Below are positions 46,287 through 56,870 of a stretch of 64,000 nucleotides of DNA, one piece after another; position 1 is the first letter of the stretch; each line of letters opens with the position of its first letter. A model generated the notes under the pieces. It saw only the letters and a program-made list of their open reading frames with translations, did not search any database and was not told the DNA's origin. The position numbers and the translations under genes are program-made. This stretch comes from Zygnema cylindricum (Eukaryota > Streptophyta > Zygnematophyceae > Zygnematales > Zygnemataceae): positions 209,356 to 273,355 of the forward strand of contig JBBHKE010000085.1 in NCBI GenBank assembly GCA_037447655.1, in the 5' to 3' direction.

Positions 46287-46929
46287 GTTTGTCGTCTAGA
46301 GCGATACAATTTGTCGTTTAGCGCATTTCGACCCACTTTCGCGTCCTTTCAACACATGTTCAAACTTTGCATTAAATCACCTCGCGAGGTGATTTGAAAT
46401 AAAGTCCAATGAGGTGAGCGAATAGGCAGACACTGTCGCACGTGTCTGAAGTTTTTTAAAAAAATTGTGTGCGGAGTACCAAAATAAACCACACTGCAAG
46501 TTTCCGTTTCCGCTTCCAGCCTGTGCTTATTATTTTGCGTGCGCTGATCCGTACAAGGGCCGTCTCTCTCAAAAACATGTGTCTTCGCACATACGGCGTA
46601 TGAAAAATATTGGCCACCTGTCGGCAAGTGGGAAGACGATAAACAAAACCGCAAATTTTGTGCGACACCGAAGGGTTTCGACACGTCGACAATGTGGCGT
46701 ACGGACATTACGAAGTCGGAGAAACGCCTCAAATTGAAGGCGAGTGGAAGTTTCGCCTCATTATATGTACCACTTCATCTGTCACAATTCTTCGTACACG
46801 TCTACGTAATTCACTTTTTAAGTGACAAGTTATTTGCGTTTACATCCGAATGCTCTGAACGCTGAACGGAGAATCTTCGCTTAAAAACAAAGTAGTAAGA
46901 TTAAGTTTCGGTTACATACGAAAATACCC
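46287..46929. mobile_element. Family M6 MITE, left-truncated
   Basis: The right end GTTACATACGAAAATACCC is followed by TTA. It contains TTTAGCGCATTTCGACCCAC and the full ATCACCTCGCGAGGTGAT palindrome. The left side begins abruptly next to an M1 end (ATTCACGGTG). Confidence 0.65.
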
Positions 46930-46980
46930 TTATAGAAAAAGTTTCACACTTCACTATACAGGGTACAATACGGCACAGTA

Positions 46981-47197
46981 CACCGTCTATCGCTATTAGG
47001 GTTAACAACTTTTTCGCCACTTAAAAAATCTTTTCTCCGTACACACTTGTCGGATTTTCAATTTGAGACCGCCAATCGGAAGCTGGGAATCTTATATTTC
47101 AATCGAAACCGTCAGATCCATAATCGAGCAGGTGTGTACGAGGAAAATATGTTTTATTTGGCGAAAAAGCTATTAACCCTAATAGCGATACACGGTG
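46981..47197. mobile_element. TA-target MITE (family M1), short subfamily
   Basis: Ends CACCGTCTATCGCTATTAG / CTAATAGCGATACACGGTG, preceded by TA. Aligns end to end with 26368-26583. Confidence 0.82.
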
Positions 47198-48193
47198 AAG
47201 TCTACCGTGTGCCGCTATTAGCGTTGGGCTGTATGCCCATGGGTTACGGTAAAAGGTTTTTTTTGTCGTTATCTTCCAAAATTGAATCTGCAACGAGAAA
47301 ATTTTGAACCGTACGATAAATGTGTGTAAACTACAGTATTCAGTATAGTACACCGCCAATCGCTATTAGCGTATTGAACGCTAATTCGGTCCCACTTTGT
47401 TTTTACAAATTCTTAAAGGGAATTGATCATGACAGTGACTGTTTTGGTTGCGCACAGTCACTTACGTCATTTTGTCAAAAGTCGTACGCTTAAAGTACAC
47501 ATTGGTACAAATATAGTACCGTTGAGTATAAATTTGACAGTCAATCGGTTGGACATCTTTGACTTTCATAATATTGTTTCAACCGCTTAAAATTTTGCCG
47601 CACTTGTGAACGTCGACCGTCATAATAAAATTAGCAATTCACACGGCCGACGAGCGTTTACGGTAACAAAACTGCGGCGACCACATGTAAATAAAATGGT
47701 TGCAGGTAGTAACTTTTTGTCGTTATGTGAGCTCCACGGTGAGAGCACTTAGCCACAAAATTGAAATGGAATCCTCTAAGTGTTACATTGAACTTAGACG
47801 CAAAGTGAAATGAAACCTATTGAAACTGAAAGTACTATAAGTCTCGTACGGAAATATTATAACGCACGAAACGAAATAAACTTTTATAATAAAACGAACC
47901 GGCGTAAAAATATCATTTGAAATTAAATGAAAAAAATGAGCGTCGTCACGCGCGACGAAATCGAGACACGCTATTTAGGAATCAACATACTTACATTGAC
48001 AAGATCGTAGCAGGATCGGCAGTACAAAGGTATTGCCGCTTTATCATACACATAAATTACTTCCGTGGACGAAAAAATTGTGTCACACTATTACGAATCA
48101 ACATACTTACATTGACAGCGAAATGTTAGGATATTGGGCGAATCGGCGTCGGCCGAAATCGTGCATTCAAATTTTTGTTCGGTTCGCGTCAGT

Positions 48194-49449
48194 CAGAGGT
48201 CGCAAACGGTCAACCGAAACCGTGACCGACTGTTAACTGATCGCCCGCGCCGGATCCAGAACGGATTCGGTTGCCAAATTTTGGGGGTCGGGCGGTTACA
48301 GTCGGTTGATTCACCAGGAAAAAAAAACGGTCGGTTACTATCGGTCAACCAAAAAACCAAAAAAAATGAAAATTTTATATTGTCCTTATAATCCAACATT
48401 CTTGTACTTTGTACTCTTTGGCATCGTGGAAGTACGTGACATCATGATTAGCGTCGCAAAACTGACACGGTACTGTAGTAAGCTATTTATTTCGCAAATT
48501 CAAGGGAACGCGACAAAGCGTCGCAAATCTGACACGGTATTACACTATTCATTTCGCAAATCTTAGGCAACGCGACAAAGCGTCGCAAATTTGACAGAGT
48601 AGTAATCTATTGATTTCGCAAATCTTAGGGAACGCGACAAAGCGTCGCAAATCTGACACGGTACACTGCGAATCGTTATTAGAGTAAATTACTCTAATTT
48701 GGTTGCTCGAAATTTCGACTCTATAACATGAAATAGAGTAAATGATTCTAATTTTTTCATTATTGTATTTAAGGTAAAGTTTAATTAGCATTTTTAATTC
48801 TAATTTAGGTTCGCTTTAAATAGTGTGGAATACGAACGACCTCCGACGGTGCAAAATTGTACTTTATTAAGTAGAAAAGTACAAATAATGATTTAATACG
48901 AGCCGTTATCATGTAACTACGTTTTAACAAACCGTGTAGTGCACACGTCATAATGACGATAAACTGTACGTTTTGCCAAATTCGGTACGAATACCCTATT
49001 TACAGTAGATGATATTAGCGTGCCAAATTAAAGTACTTAAATAAATTAGAGTAAACTTCATAGTTGAAAAAGCTCTATCACATAAATTAGCGTTCATTAC
49101 TCTAATTTTTTTTTTTTAGTTTTTGTACTCTAATTTTTTCATTACTCTAATTACGATTCGCGGTGTAGTAACACTATTCATTTCGCAAATCTTAGGGAAC
49201 GCGACAAATCGTAATTATTGGCTTATTCCGTCGTACATTGATTAATTTTGTACTTTTTCGGTTACGGGCGGGCACGGTTAGTCGCGAAAAATCAAGATTC
49301 GGTTAATTTATTTTTTCGTAAACGACGGTCGGTTAACGTTAACAAATTTGGAGCGTGACTAAACTCGGTCGGGCGTTGGTTACTCAGATTTTGAAAATAA
49401 AAAAACGGTCGGTTTCGGGTATGATTTTTTTTGACTTTTGCGACCTCTG
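48194..49449. mobile_element. hAT-type MITE, copy 2, carrying a nested M1
   Basis: Ends CAGAGGTCGCAAAC / TTTGCGACCTCTG with a perfect 8-bp duplication GCGTCAGT (48186-48193, 49450-49457). It is interrupted at 48664-49165 relative to copy 1. Confidence 0.95.
48664..49165. mobile_element. TA-target MITE (family M1) nested in the hAT MITE
   Basis: Ends CACTGCGAATCG / CGATTCGCGGTG. Copy 1 of the hAT MITE reads CACGGTAGTAACAC without it near 45302-45315, so the TA was duplicated on insertion. Confidence 0.95.
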
Positions 49450-49889
49450 GCGTCAGTTATGTTTTGTTTCGTTCGGTACTGTACTTTTGTGTCGGTTCGG
49501 TTTGGTGCGAGCGCCGACCGGTATTCATTTGTTCGAGTCGCACGCTGGTCGATTGCGTGGAAATGTTGGTTCGCGAAGCGTGACGCGATTTTTTCGTCCG
49601 CGGAAGTAATTTATGTGTACGACAAAGCGGCAATACCTTTGTACGGCCGATCCTTCTCCGATCTTGTCAATGTAAGTATGTTGATTCGTAAATAGCGTGG
49701 CTCGATTTCGTCGCGCGTGACGACGCTCATTTTTTTCATTTAATTTCAAATGATATTTTTACGCCGGTTCGTTTTATTATAAAAGTTTATTTCGTTTTGT
49801 GCGTTATAATATTTCCGTACGAGACTTATAGTACTTTCAGTTTCAATAGGTTTCGTTTCACTTTGCGTCTAAGTTCAATGTAACACTTA

Positions 49890-50669
49890 GGGTGTGTCCC
49901 CATGTACTGGTAACTTAGCGAAATTACTTTGTATTTTAGCGCGGATCCGCCGGACCCGGTGTTCAAGTGTCCCTATGTCTGTAAGGACGAAATCGTAACT
50001 TACGCTTGTGACGATTGTATACGTCGACAGTACCTGTGACGGTTGTCAACGTCTACAATCTGTGGTCGCACGTTGTTTTTTGTACCTGCGTGTGACGTCG
50101 CATGTCTTACCGTGACATTGTAGACGTAGCGCCTTCCAGCCTGTGCAATTTCACGGTCGAAGAAGATGCGCTTTGTCTTCGCGTCGCCTGTCCGCTCGAC
50201 GTGAAATGGCATCGGAATTTGAAGACCCCTGCAAAAAAAGAAATCCGTATTAGACGAAAACGGACAAATCCAAACAAATTGTGTACTTGTCTTTGTCGTA
50301 TTAGAACGCAAACGGACAAAACATAACGAACTATGTACTTTTCTTTGTCCTTGGAAATCGTAGGATTTTTGTCGAAATTTACGGCACGTGCGAATGTATG
50401 TTCCTATTTGTCAATCGAAAAAACCTAATTTTAAATCACATCGCGCATGTGTTTTAAAGATAAGGTTGAAGATGACGTTTTTTGTCGTCGAAGTGGGTCG
50501 AAAAGCACAAGACGACAACTTTTCGTACATCCTAAGTTCAGGGATGACGCAAATTGTACTCTACAAATTTGCGATTCCTTCGTACGGTTGCAACTTAGGC
50601 AGTACGGCGCTAAGTTTTACAGCAAAACGACAGGAAAAAACCCTTACTTATGCACATGGGGACACACCC
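49890..50669. mobile_element. TTA-target MITE (family M5)
   Basis: Ends GGGTGTGTCCCCATGT / ACATGGGGACACACCC flanked by TTA (49887-49889, 50670-50672). The foldback's left arm shows the undisturbed site near 47770. Confidence 0.93.
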
Positions 50670-50932
50670 TTAGACGATTCAATTTCAATTTTGCGGCTAA
50701 GCGCTCTCACCGTGGAGCTCACATAACGACAAAAAGTTACTGTCTGCAACCATTTTATTTACATGTGGTCGCCGCAGTTTTGTTACCGTAAACGCTCGTC
50801 GGCCGTGTGAATTGCTAATTTTATTATGACGGTCGACGTTCGCAAGCGCGGCAAAATTTTAAGCGGTTGAAACAATATTATGAAAGTCAAAGATGTCCAA
50901 CCGATTGACCGTCAAATTTATACTCAACGGTA

Positions 50933-51493
50933 CACCGCCAATCGCTATTAGTGTAGAAGTTTCTTTAGCGTACATGAAAAATTACCGTGGTTTACGCTAA
51001 TTAAGAATTTGAAAATTTTGAAAAAAAACATACATTCTAATTGTTTAATAATTCTAATTTGGATCTTTAAAAAAAAAAAATGTCGGTCGCAAACATGTTT
51101 ACACTAATATAGTTATTCGTACAAAATCTTTTAAATCGTACACAAATCGTACGTTCACACAGTCGAAACGTGGTTGCTGGACGAATATGTGCGAACGTGA
51201 CATTTGATAACCCGATTAGACCCCCTTTTTAGAGCGCACATTCTCATGCGTCCACGGCTACTAAAACTCATTAATTATACTTTTTCACTTAAAAAGGTAC
51301 AATTTTGTATGGTCTGACTCTGTCCTTACACCACACTAATTAACTGATGGCGTACTTCCATTTTGTACGGTACTAAAAAATTAACCCTAAATAGAGTAAA
51401 GAAAAAAATAGAATGAACTACGCTAATGGAGAATAAAAAAAAAAAAAAGCGGGACGGAATTAGCGTACACAACGCTAATAGCGATTGGCGGTG
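50933..51493. mobile_element. TA-target MITE (family M1) nested in the foldback
   Basis: Ends CACCGCCAATCGCTATTAG / CTAATAGCGATTGGCGGTG with TA flanks. The left arm near 47520 has GGTAC without the insert. Confidence 0.93.
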
Positions 51494-51640
51494 TACTTCA
51501 TTTGTACCAATGTGTACTTCAAATGTACGTTTTTTGACAAAATGACGTAAGTGACTGTGCGCAACCAAAACAGTCACTGTCATTATCAATTCCCTTCTTA
51601 AATAGCATAAATTATTATGTTTTTTATTTTACGCCATTTA

Positions 51641-52378
51641 GGGTGGCGTTCCATCAGGAAATTCTGTAATCGTACCAACAACATTACAAAATGCTACATT
51701 TTGAACGTTGTTCTCTCGCGCAGAGTTTGTAATTCACGTGCTCAGAAATGAGTGGTACCAAGTAAGATAAGATCGTATATTGAAAATCGTCAAATATTTT
51801 TTACACTGACCAACTTAAACTCGAAATCTTCATTTGCATAACATGTACGTGCGGACCAGGGCATCGTACCACACACATTTTGTTCTCTTCGCAAACGCTT
51901 GTCAGATGCCAGCTCATTATTTTTAGGGTATCTGCTTTTTCGCGTGACGAATGAGTGCTTCCGCAAATAGTGTGATGAATGGCCGATAACAAAAATAGCG
52001 CGACGAAAGCTCGTTACGAGATCACTTTCGTGATTTCCGTTGAATTTTTGAATGTGTATATCATGTGCGAAATTTTTCGATTTCCGTTGGTTGCCGTCTT
52101 GACACGTACATTCATTATAAACGTGTCGCGGCTCAATTTTTTCTGTAAATGGTGATGTACCTCCTCGAGGTACATCACCATTTACAGAAACTTTCGAAGC
52201 GAATGCTTCGCGAAAAATTATCCAACGGTCACTGTTACCTCCCAGACCTTTGGAGAATATTGGCAAGATTCTTTGTAATGTTGTTCGAGTATAAAAACAA
52301 AATAAGAGGTACGGCGTAGTACAGAGAGGTCCAGATTTTTGTAAACAACCTCACTTTTCGTCTGATGGAATGCCACCC
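51641..52378. mobile_element. PIF/Harbinger-like MITE (family M4)
   Basis: Ends GGGTGGCGTTCCATCAG / CTGATGGAATGCCACCC flanked by TTA. It contains a perfect 20-bp-arm palindrome near 52150-52192 (GATGTACCTCCTCGAGG region). No transposase. Confidence 0.9.
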
Positions 52379-52497
52379 TTAGTATTTTTTGTCCAATTAG
52401 CGTAAAAACGAAAGTACGTTGTCATTTAAATAGTGTGATGTACAGTAAGTGTCAGACCGTACAAAATTGTACCTTTTTAAGTGAAAAAGTATAACTA

Positions 52498-53199
52498 GGG
52501 TGGACTTCCATTAGGCGTCCCAGTAATTGTGCGGAAAATTGTACTGAAGGGCGTGCCTTCCATTAGGTCGCGTATGTAAACCTGCGTGGCTCGTTCTGAT
52601 TGGTAACACGTAGGTTAATATTCGATGCTTAAAATCTTGAAAGAATCTTCGAATGCAATGTCAGAACGCAATATCTGTACAAGCGGAGGTAACATCTGTA
52701 CCAGCGGAGATAATATCTGTACCAACAGAGGTAATTAATGACTCAGAGGTAATTAATGACTCGTACAGAGGGCATTAAATGTACTACCCAAAATTTCAAA
52801 ACGCAACGACAAAAAGGCGGCAGCAAGCTTTGATGGTGGGAGCGTGACGGGATAATTTCAGCGGATTCGCAACCACCATGGCGGAAGGCATATGGCCCTT
52901 GCGACGTGTACGCACATACACGCGCGCTCATCGTGGATTTTTTTTACCTTTTCAACGCGGCCTACTTTTACACGTTCTGTATTCGAGAACTCTCCTCACT
53001 GTGCACGGTCTTAGAAACTGTAGGGTTGGTGACGTGGCGTCACGGATAAAAAGTGTAATTGAATCCGACGGTCCTAATTTACGCCTACAACCTTGGACAA
53101 TTTTCTGTAATGTTGTTTTCGTTGAAAAAAAAAAAAACTATACGAAACAGTACGGATGTCAGTAAAAAACCCCACTTTTTCGCTTATGGAAGTCCACCC
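52498..53199. mobile_element. PIF/Harbinger-like MITE (family M4)
   Basis: Ends GGGTGGACTTCCATTAGGCG / CTTATGGAAGTCCACCC with CTA and TTA flanks. The uninterrupted site is readable in the M1 copy near 51270 (CATTAATTATAC). Confidence 0.92.
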
Positions 53200-53476
53200 T
53201 TAATGAGTTTTAGTAACCGTGGACGCACGAGAATATGCGCTCTAAAAAGGGGATGAAATCGGGCTGTCAAATATCATGTTGGCACATATTCGTCCAACAA
53301 CCACGTTTCGACTGTGTGAACGTACGATTTGTGTACGATTTGTCATATTTTGTACAAGTACCTATATTAGTGTAAGCATGTTTGCAACTAACATTTCTTT
53401 TTTTCAAAGACCCAAATTAGCATAAGTAAACAATTAGAATGTATGTTTTTTTCGAAAATTTTCAAATTCCTAATTA

Positions 53477-53734
53477 GGGTGAAGTTCCGTCATACGTTTC
53501 TTTAATTGTACGGCAAACTCTACAGACCGGGTCGATTGAGTCGAAGTTCCATCACGTAGAGTTTGTAAGCCACATGTTCTAAATTGACTGGTGCCACGCA
53601 AGCTACGATCAGATATTAAATATCTTTCAGATTTTTAGCACCGACAAACTTAACTTCAAATCTTGACTTGCGTAGTACGGAGGGTCGCGGATTTCTGTAA
53701 ACTACGCCACTTTTCGCTTGATGGAACTCAACCC
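53477..53734. mobile_element. Short PIF/Harbinger-like MITE
   Basis: Ends GGGTGAAGTTCCGTCA / TGATGGAACTCAACCC flanked by TTA (53474-53476, 53735-53737). The empty site in the M1 copy near 50995 reads GCTAATTAAGAATTTG. Confidence 0.88.
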
Positions 53735-53875
53735 TTAGCGTAAATCACTGTAATTATTCCTATACGCTAAAGAAACCTGTACGCTAATATCGATTGGCGG
53801 GGTAGTGTCACGTCACGCCAACTCATCCTCAAACTTTTACTGAAATTGAGTCGATATTATTAAAAGTAACACTTA

Positions 53876-54573
53876 GGGTGGACTTCCATTAGGCGTCTCA
53901 GTAATTTTACGGAAAATTTTACTGAAGGGCGTGCCTTCCATTAGGTCAGGACATTAAACCACTTTTTATTTGCGTGGCTCATTCTGGTTGGTGACACGTA
54001 GGTTAATATTAGATGCTTAACATCTTGAAAGAATCTTAGGATGTAAAGTCTAAACGCAATATCTATTCGAGCAGAGGTAATATTTGTACCCGCGGAGGAA
54101 AAATCTGTACCGTTGGAGGTAATTAATGACTCGTACATAGGGCATTAAATGTACTACCCAAAATTTCAAAACGCAACGACGAAAAGGCGGCGGCAAACTT
54201 TGATGGTGGGAGCGTGACAGGATAATTTCGGCGGATTCCCTGGCGGAAGGCACATGGCTCTTGCGACGTGTACGCTCATACGCGCGCGCTTATCGTGGAT
54301 ATTTTTTCCTTTTCCACGCGGCCTATTTTTACACGTGCAGTCTTCGAGAATTGTCCACCCTGTGCACTGTCTTAACAAACTGTAGGGTTAGTGATGTGGC
54401 GTCTTGGATAAAAAGTGTAATAGCATCCGGCGGTCCGAATTTACGCCTACAACCTTTTACATTTTTCTGTAATGATGTTTTCCTTTGAAAAAAAGAAAAT
54501 TATGTACGGACCCGTACGAAACGGTACGACCGTCAGTAAAAAACCCCACTTTTTCGCTAATGGAAGGCCATCC
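53876..54573. mobile_element. PIF/Harbinger-like MITE (family M4)
   Basis: Ends GGGTGGACTTCCATTAGGCG / CTAATGGAAGGCCATCC flanked by TTA. About 80-90% identical by eye to 52498-53199 over its whole length. Confidence 0.92.
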
Positions 54574-54842
54574 TTAAGCACTATTAGTGTTAAGATGTAT
54601 ATGCCCATGTGTTACAAGTAAAAGGATTTTTTTGTCGTTTTCCTCGAAAATTGCGCCTACAAGGCTACAACAACGATAAAATCTTCCACCGTTCGATAAA
54701 TGTGTGAGAACTATAGTACATTTTACGTCATCTTGAAACTTAAAATGTAATACATTTTGGCGTTATTCTATCGTCGACCTAATGTCACGTCACGCCAACT
54801 CGTTTTCAAACTTTTATTGATATAGAGTCATTTTTTACTAAA

Positions 54843-55090
54843 AGTAACTCGTAAGGGTATGTGCCCATGTGTTCAAGTAAGGGTTTTTTTCTGTCGTTTT
54901 CACAGAAAATGGGACTTGCAACGAGAAAATATTACGCCGTACGAAAAATGGGCAAAAACACAAGTACATTTTGCATCATCTTGGAACTTGGAAGGTACAG
55001 CAATTTGGCGTTATTATCATCGCAACCCACTTCCAACTTATATTCACACTTGCAAATCGCGACCTGATTTTATCAAAATAGTACCCTAAT
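54843..55090. repeat. M5-type left end and interior, incomplete
   Basis: Begins TAAGGGTATGTGCCCATGTG, then AAGGGTTTTTTTCTGTCG, as in the other M5-like copies. A similar end occurs near 54598. The right end was not found. Confidence 0.5.
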
Positions 55091-55094
55091 GACG

Positions 55095-56754
55095 AATAGA
55101 AAACCGGGATTGCACGCGTATAACATGATGGTCACTATATGTAAGTGTTTTGCGCTAGTTGTTGTGCACCAATTGTTAAGCGACATTTTTGTGTTTTTTA
55201 AAGCCAACTTTTTGTTTTCTCTTTCACTGCATTAAAACTGTTTTGTTAAACTGTGTGTATTTAGGTACCTAACAATTTGAAAGCTGAATTCCGAGTTTTG
55301 AACCAACAAATTCATGATTTCCATATTCTTGACAGTCATATTTTTTTTCTGTCGAAGCTCAAAATAAGATTGACAATAATAATAAACATTGATTGAAAGA
55401 AATAATATATATATAAAAGCAAACACAGAAAGAATAGAAGAGAATATACATGAAAAAATGAGAAATGAAAAAACCTAGAAAACATCAACAAACATTCATT
55501 GAAAAAATATATATTGTAGAAAAGCAAAGATGGAAAGAATGAAATAACCTTGAAGAGCCATAAACAAACCCTAACAAACCCTCAAACAAACCCTCAAACA
55601 AACCCTCGTGCAACCCTAAAGAAACCCGAAAGAAGACCCAAATTAACCCTTAACCTAAAACAAAAAGCCTAAAACACACCTAAAAAACTAACAATAACCA
55701 ACGAAACTCTAAAAAATCATAGAACAGTATTAATAGTAGGAGTTAAGAGTGCACTATCACACTACACCTCTTTACACTAAATATCATAACAAAATTTAGT
55801 ATTATCCACTCTAATTCTACATTTACACTACTAATTCCCATAATTAAAAATGGGCAATTTTCTAGACCCATGTGAACCACAATTTTGATGTAGGTTGTTA
55901 AGAAGACATTACATGCAATAATCGTATTAACAATTAATTAACGATTAACTAATGATTAATTAATGATTGATTAACTTACTTAACGATTAATTAATGATTG
56001 ATAAACGATTAATAACGATTAACGGTTAATAAACAATCTTTACTGTTAGCTCGTCCTATATGCATGTCTCGTGGTTCAATAATAGTCATATACACATATA
56101 ATGTGGACCAACTATATAAAATACTTATATACCTTTTCAAGTGTTAAAATTACACTGATAACCGATAACTTTTATTATAGCAAGTTATATGGATTTGCAA
56201 ATATTTGAGAATTCCCTTTCACCGATACTTCATCTATATGACAATTCCATGTTGATTTCCAGTAAAATTTCATAAAAACCATATTAAAACCGATTTTGTT
56301 TTGTAATATATTGCACGATATCCAAAATAAAGAGAAGTAACTTTTTTTCAAAACCTAATAAACACCAGAACATCTCTTTCCCCTTCCCTCCTTCCCTTCT
56401 TTTAAGTACATGTATATATTATCAAAACAAAAACTGAACAAATAACTGCTCACGGAACAAACAAATTTTCATGGAACAACCCTCTCTCTTTCTCTCTCTC
56501 TTTCTCTCCCTCTCTCTCTCTTTCATAACCCTAACGTTTACAATCCTATACAATTTGTCTCCAATGCTAAGAACCTCAAATACATGTCACATTCTTTCCT
56601 TCATCTCTTTTTTCTTTCTCTCTCTTTTCTTTCTCTCTCTCTCTCTCTTTTTTAATGTTCTTTCAAGTTCCTACCCTCGAATGGAAAACACCCAAAATTA
56701 TCTACACTCTATCTCATATTCCCTCATACGTGTACCATAAAACCAAAAAACTTT
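55095..56754. other. Downstream flank of the TTC1-like gene, no gene
   Basis: AT-rich, with AAACCCTC/AACCCTAA runs (55555-55640), ATTAATGATT repeats (55920-56030) and CT-rich blocks (56475-56655). No coding frame is credible. Confidence 0.5.
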
Positions 56755-56870
56755 TTAATTTTGAAAATTAATGGAATAAGAACCTGTCTGAGGATCCTTC
56801 ACCGCTTTAAAATTGTCAAGACTCATTCCAAAATTTCCCAAAATAGTGTTTCCAAGCTCCTTTAATTTGC
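56755..56870 (-). CDS. TTC1: TTC1-like exon 5
   Basis: Acceptor TTTTCTCCAG; completes the Gly codon split with exon 4; ends in TAA. Encodes the conserved C-terminal TTC1 block. Confidence 0.93.

Larger units (their letters stand above)
47412..51605. repeat. Long foldback: inverted arms with nested insertions
   Basis: The left arm 47412-48120 is the reverse complement of 49540-51605 once two insertions in the right arm (49890-50669, 50933-51493) are removed. Outer landmarks are GGGAATTGAT...CAGTCACTTACGTCATTTTG and its complement at 51530-51590. The loop was opened further by the hAT MITE at 48194. Confidence 0.9.
52381..53799. mobile_element. M1-type host element carrying two M4 insertions
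   Basis: Outside the two inserts this stretch is the inverted counterpart of 50933-51310 (shared GCGTCCACGGCTACTAAAAC and GTACAATTTTG blocks). It ends at a GATTGGCGGGGTA close to the M1 end. The left boundary is uncertain. Confidence 0.6.

Noticed and set aside
55555-55690. Telomere-like AAACCCTAA runs (also 17840-17890, 61320-61400)
   Set aside because: Units are irregular (CCCTC, CCCTAA, CCCGAA) and short; not a telomere or a clear interstitial telomeric array.
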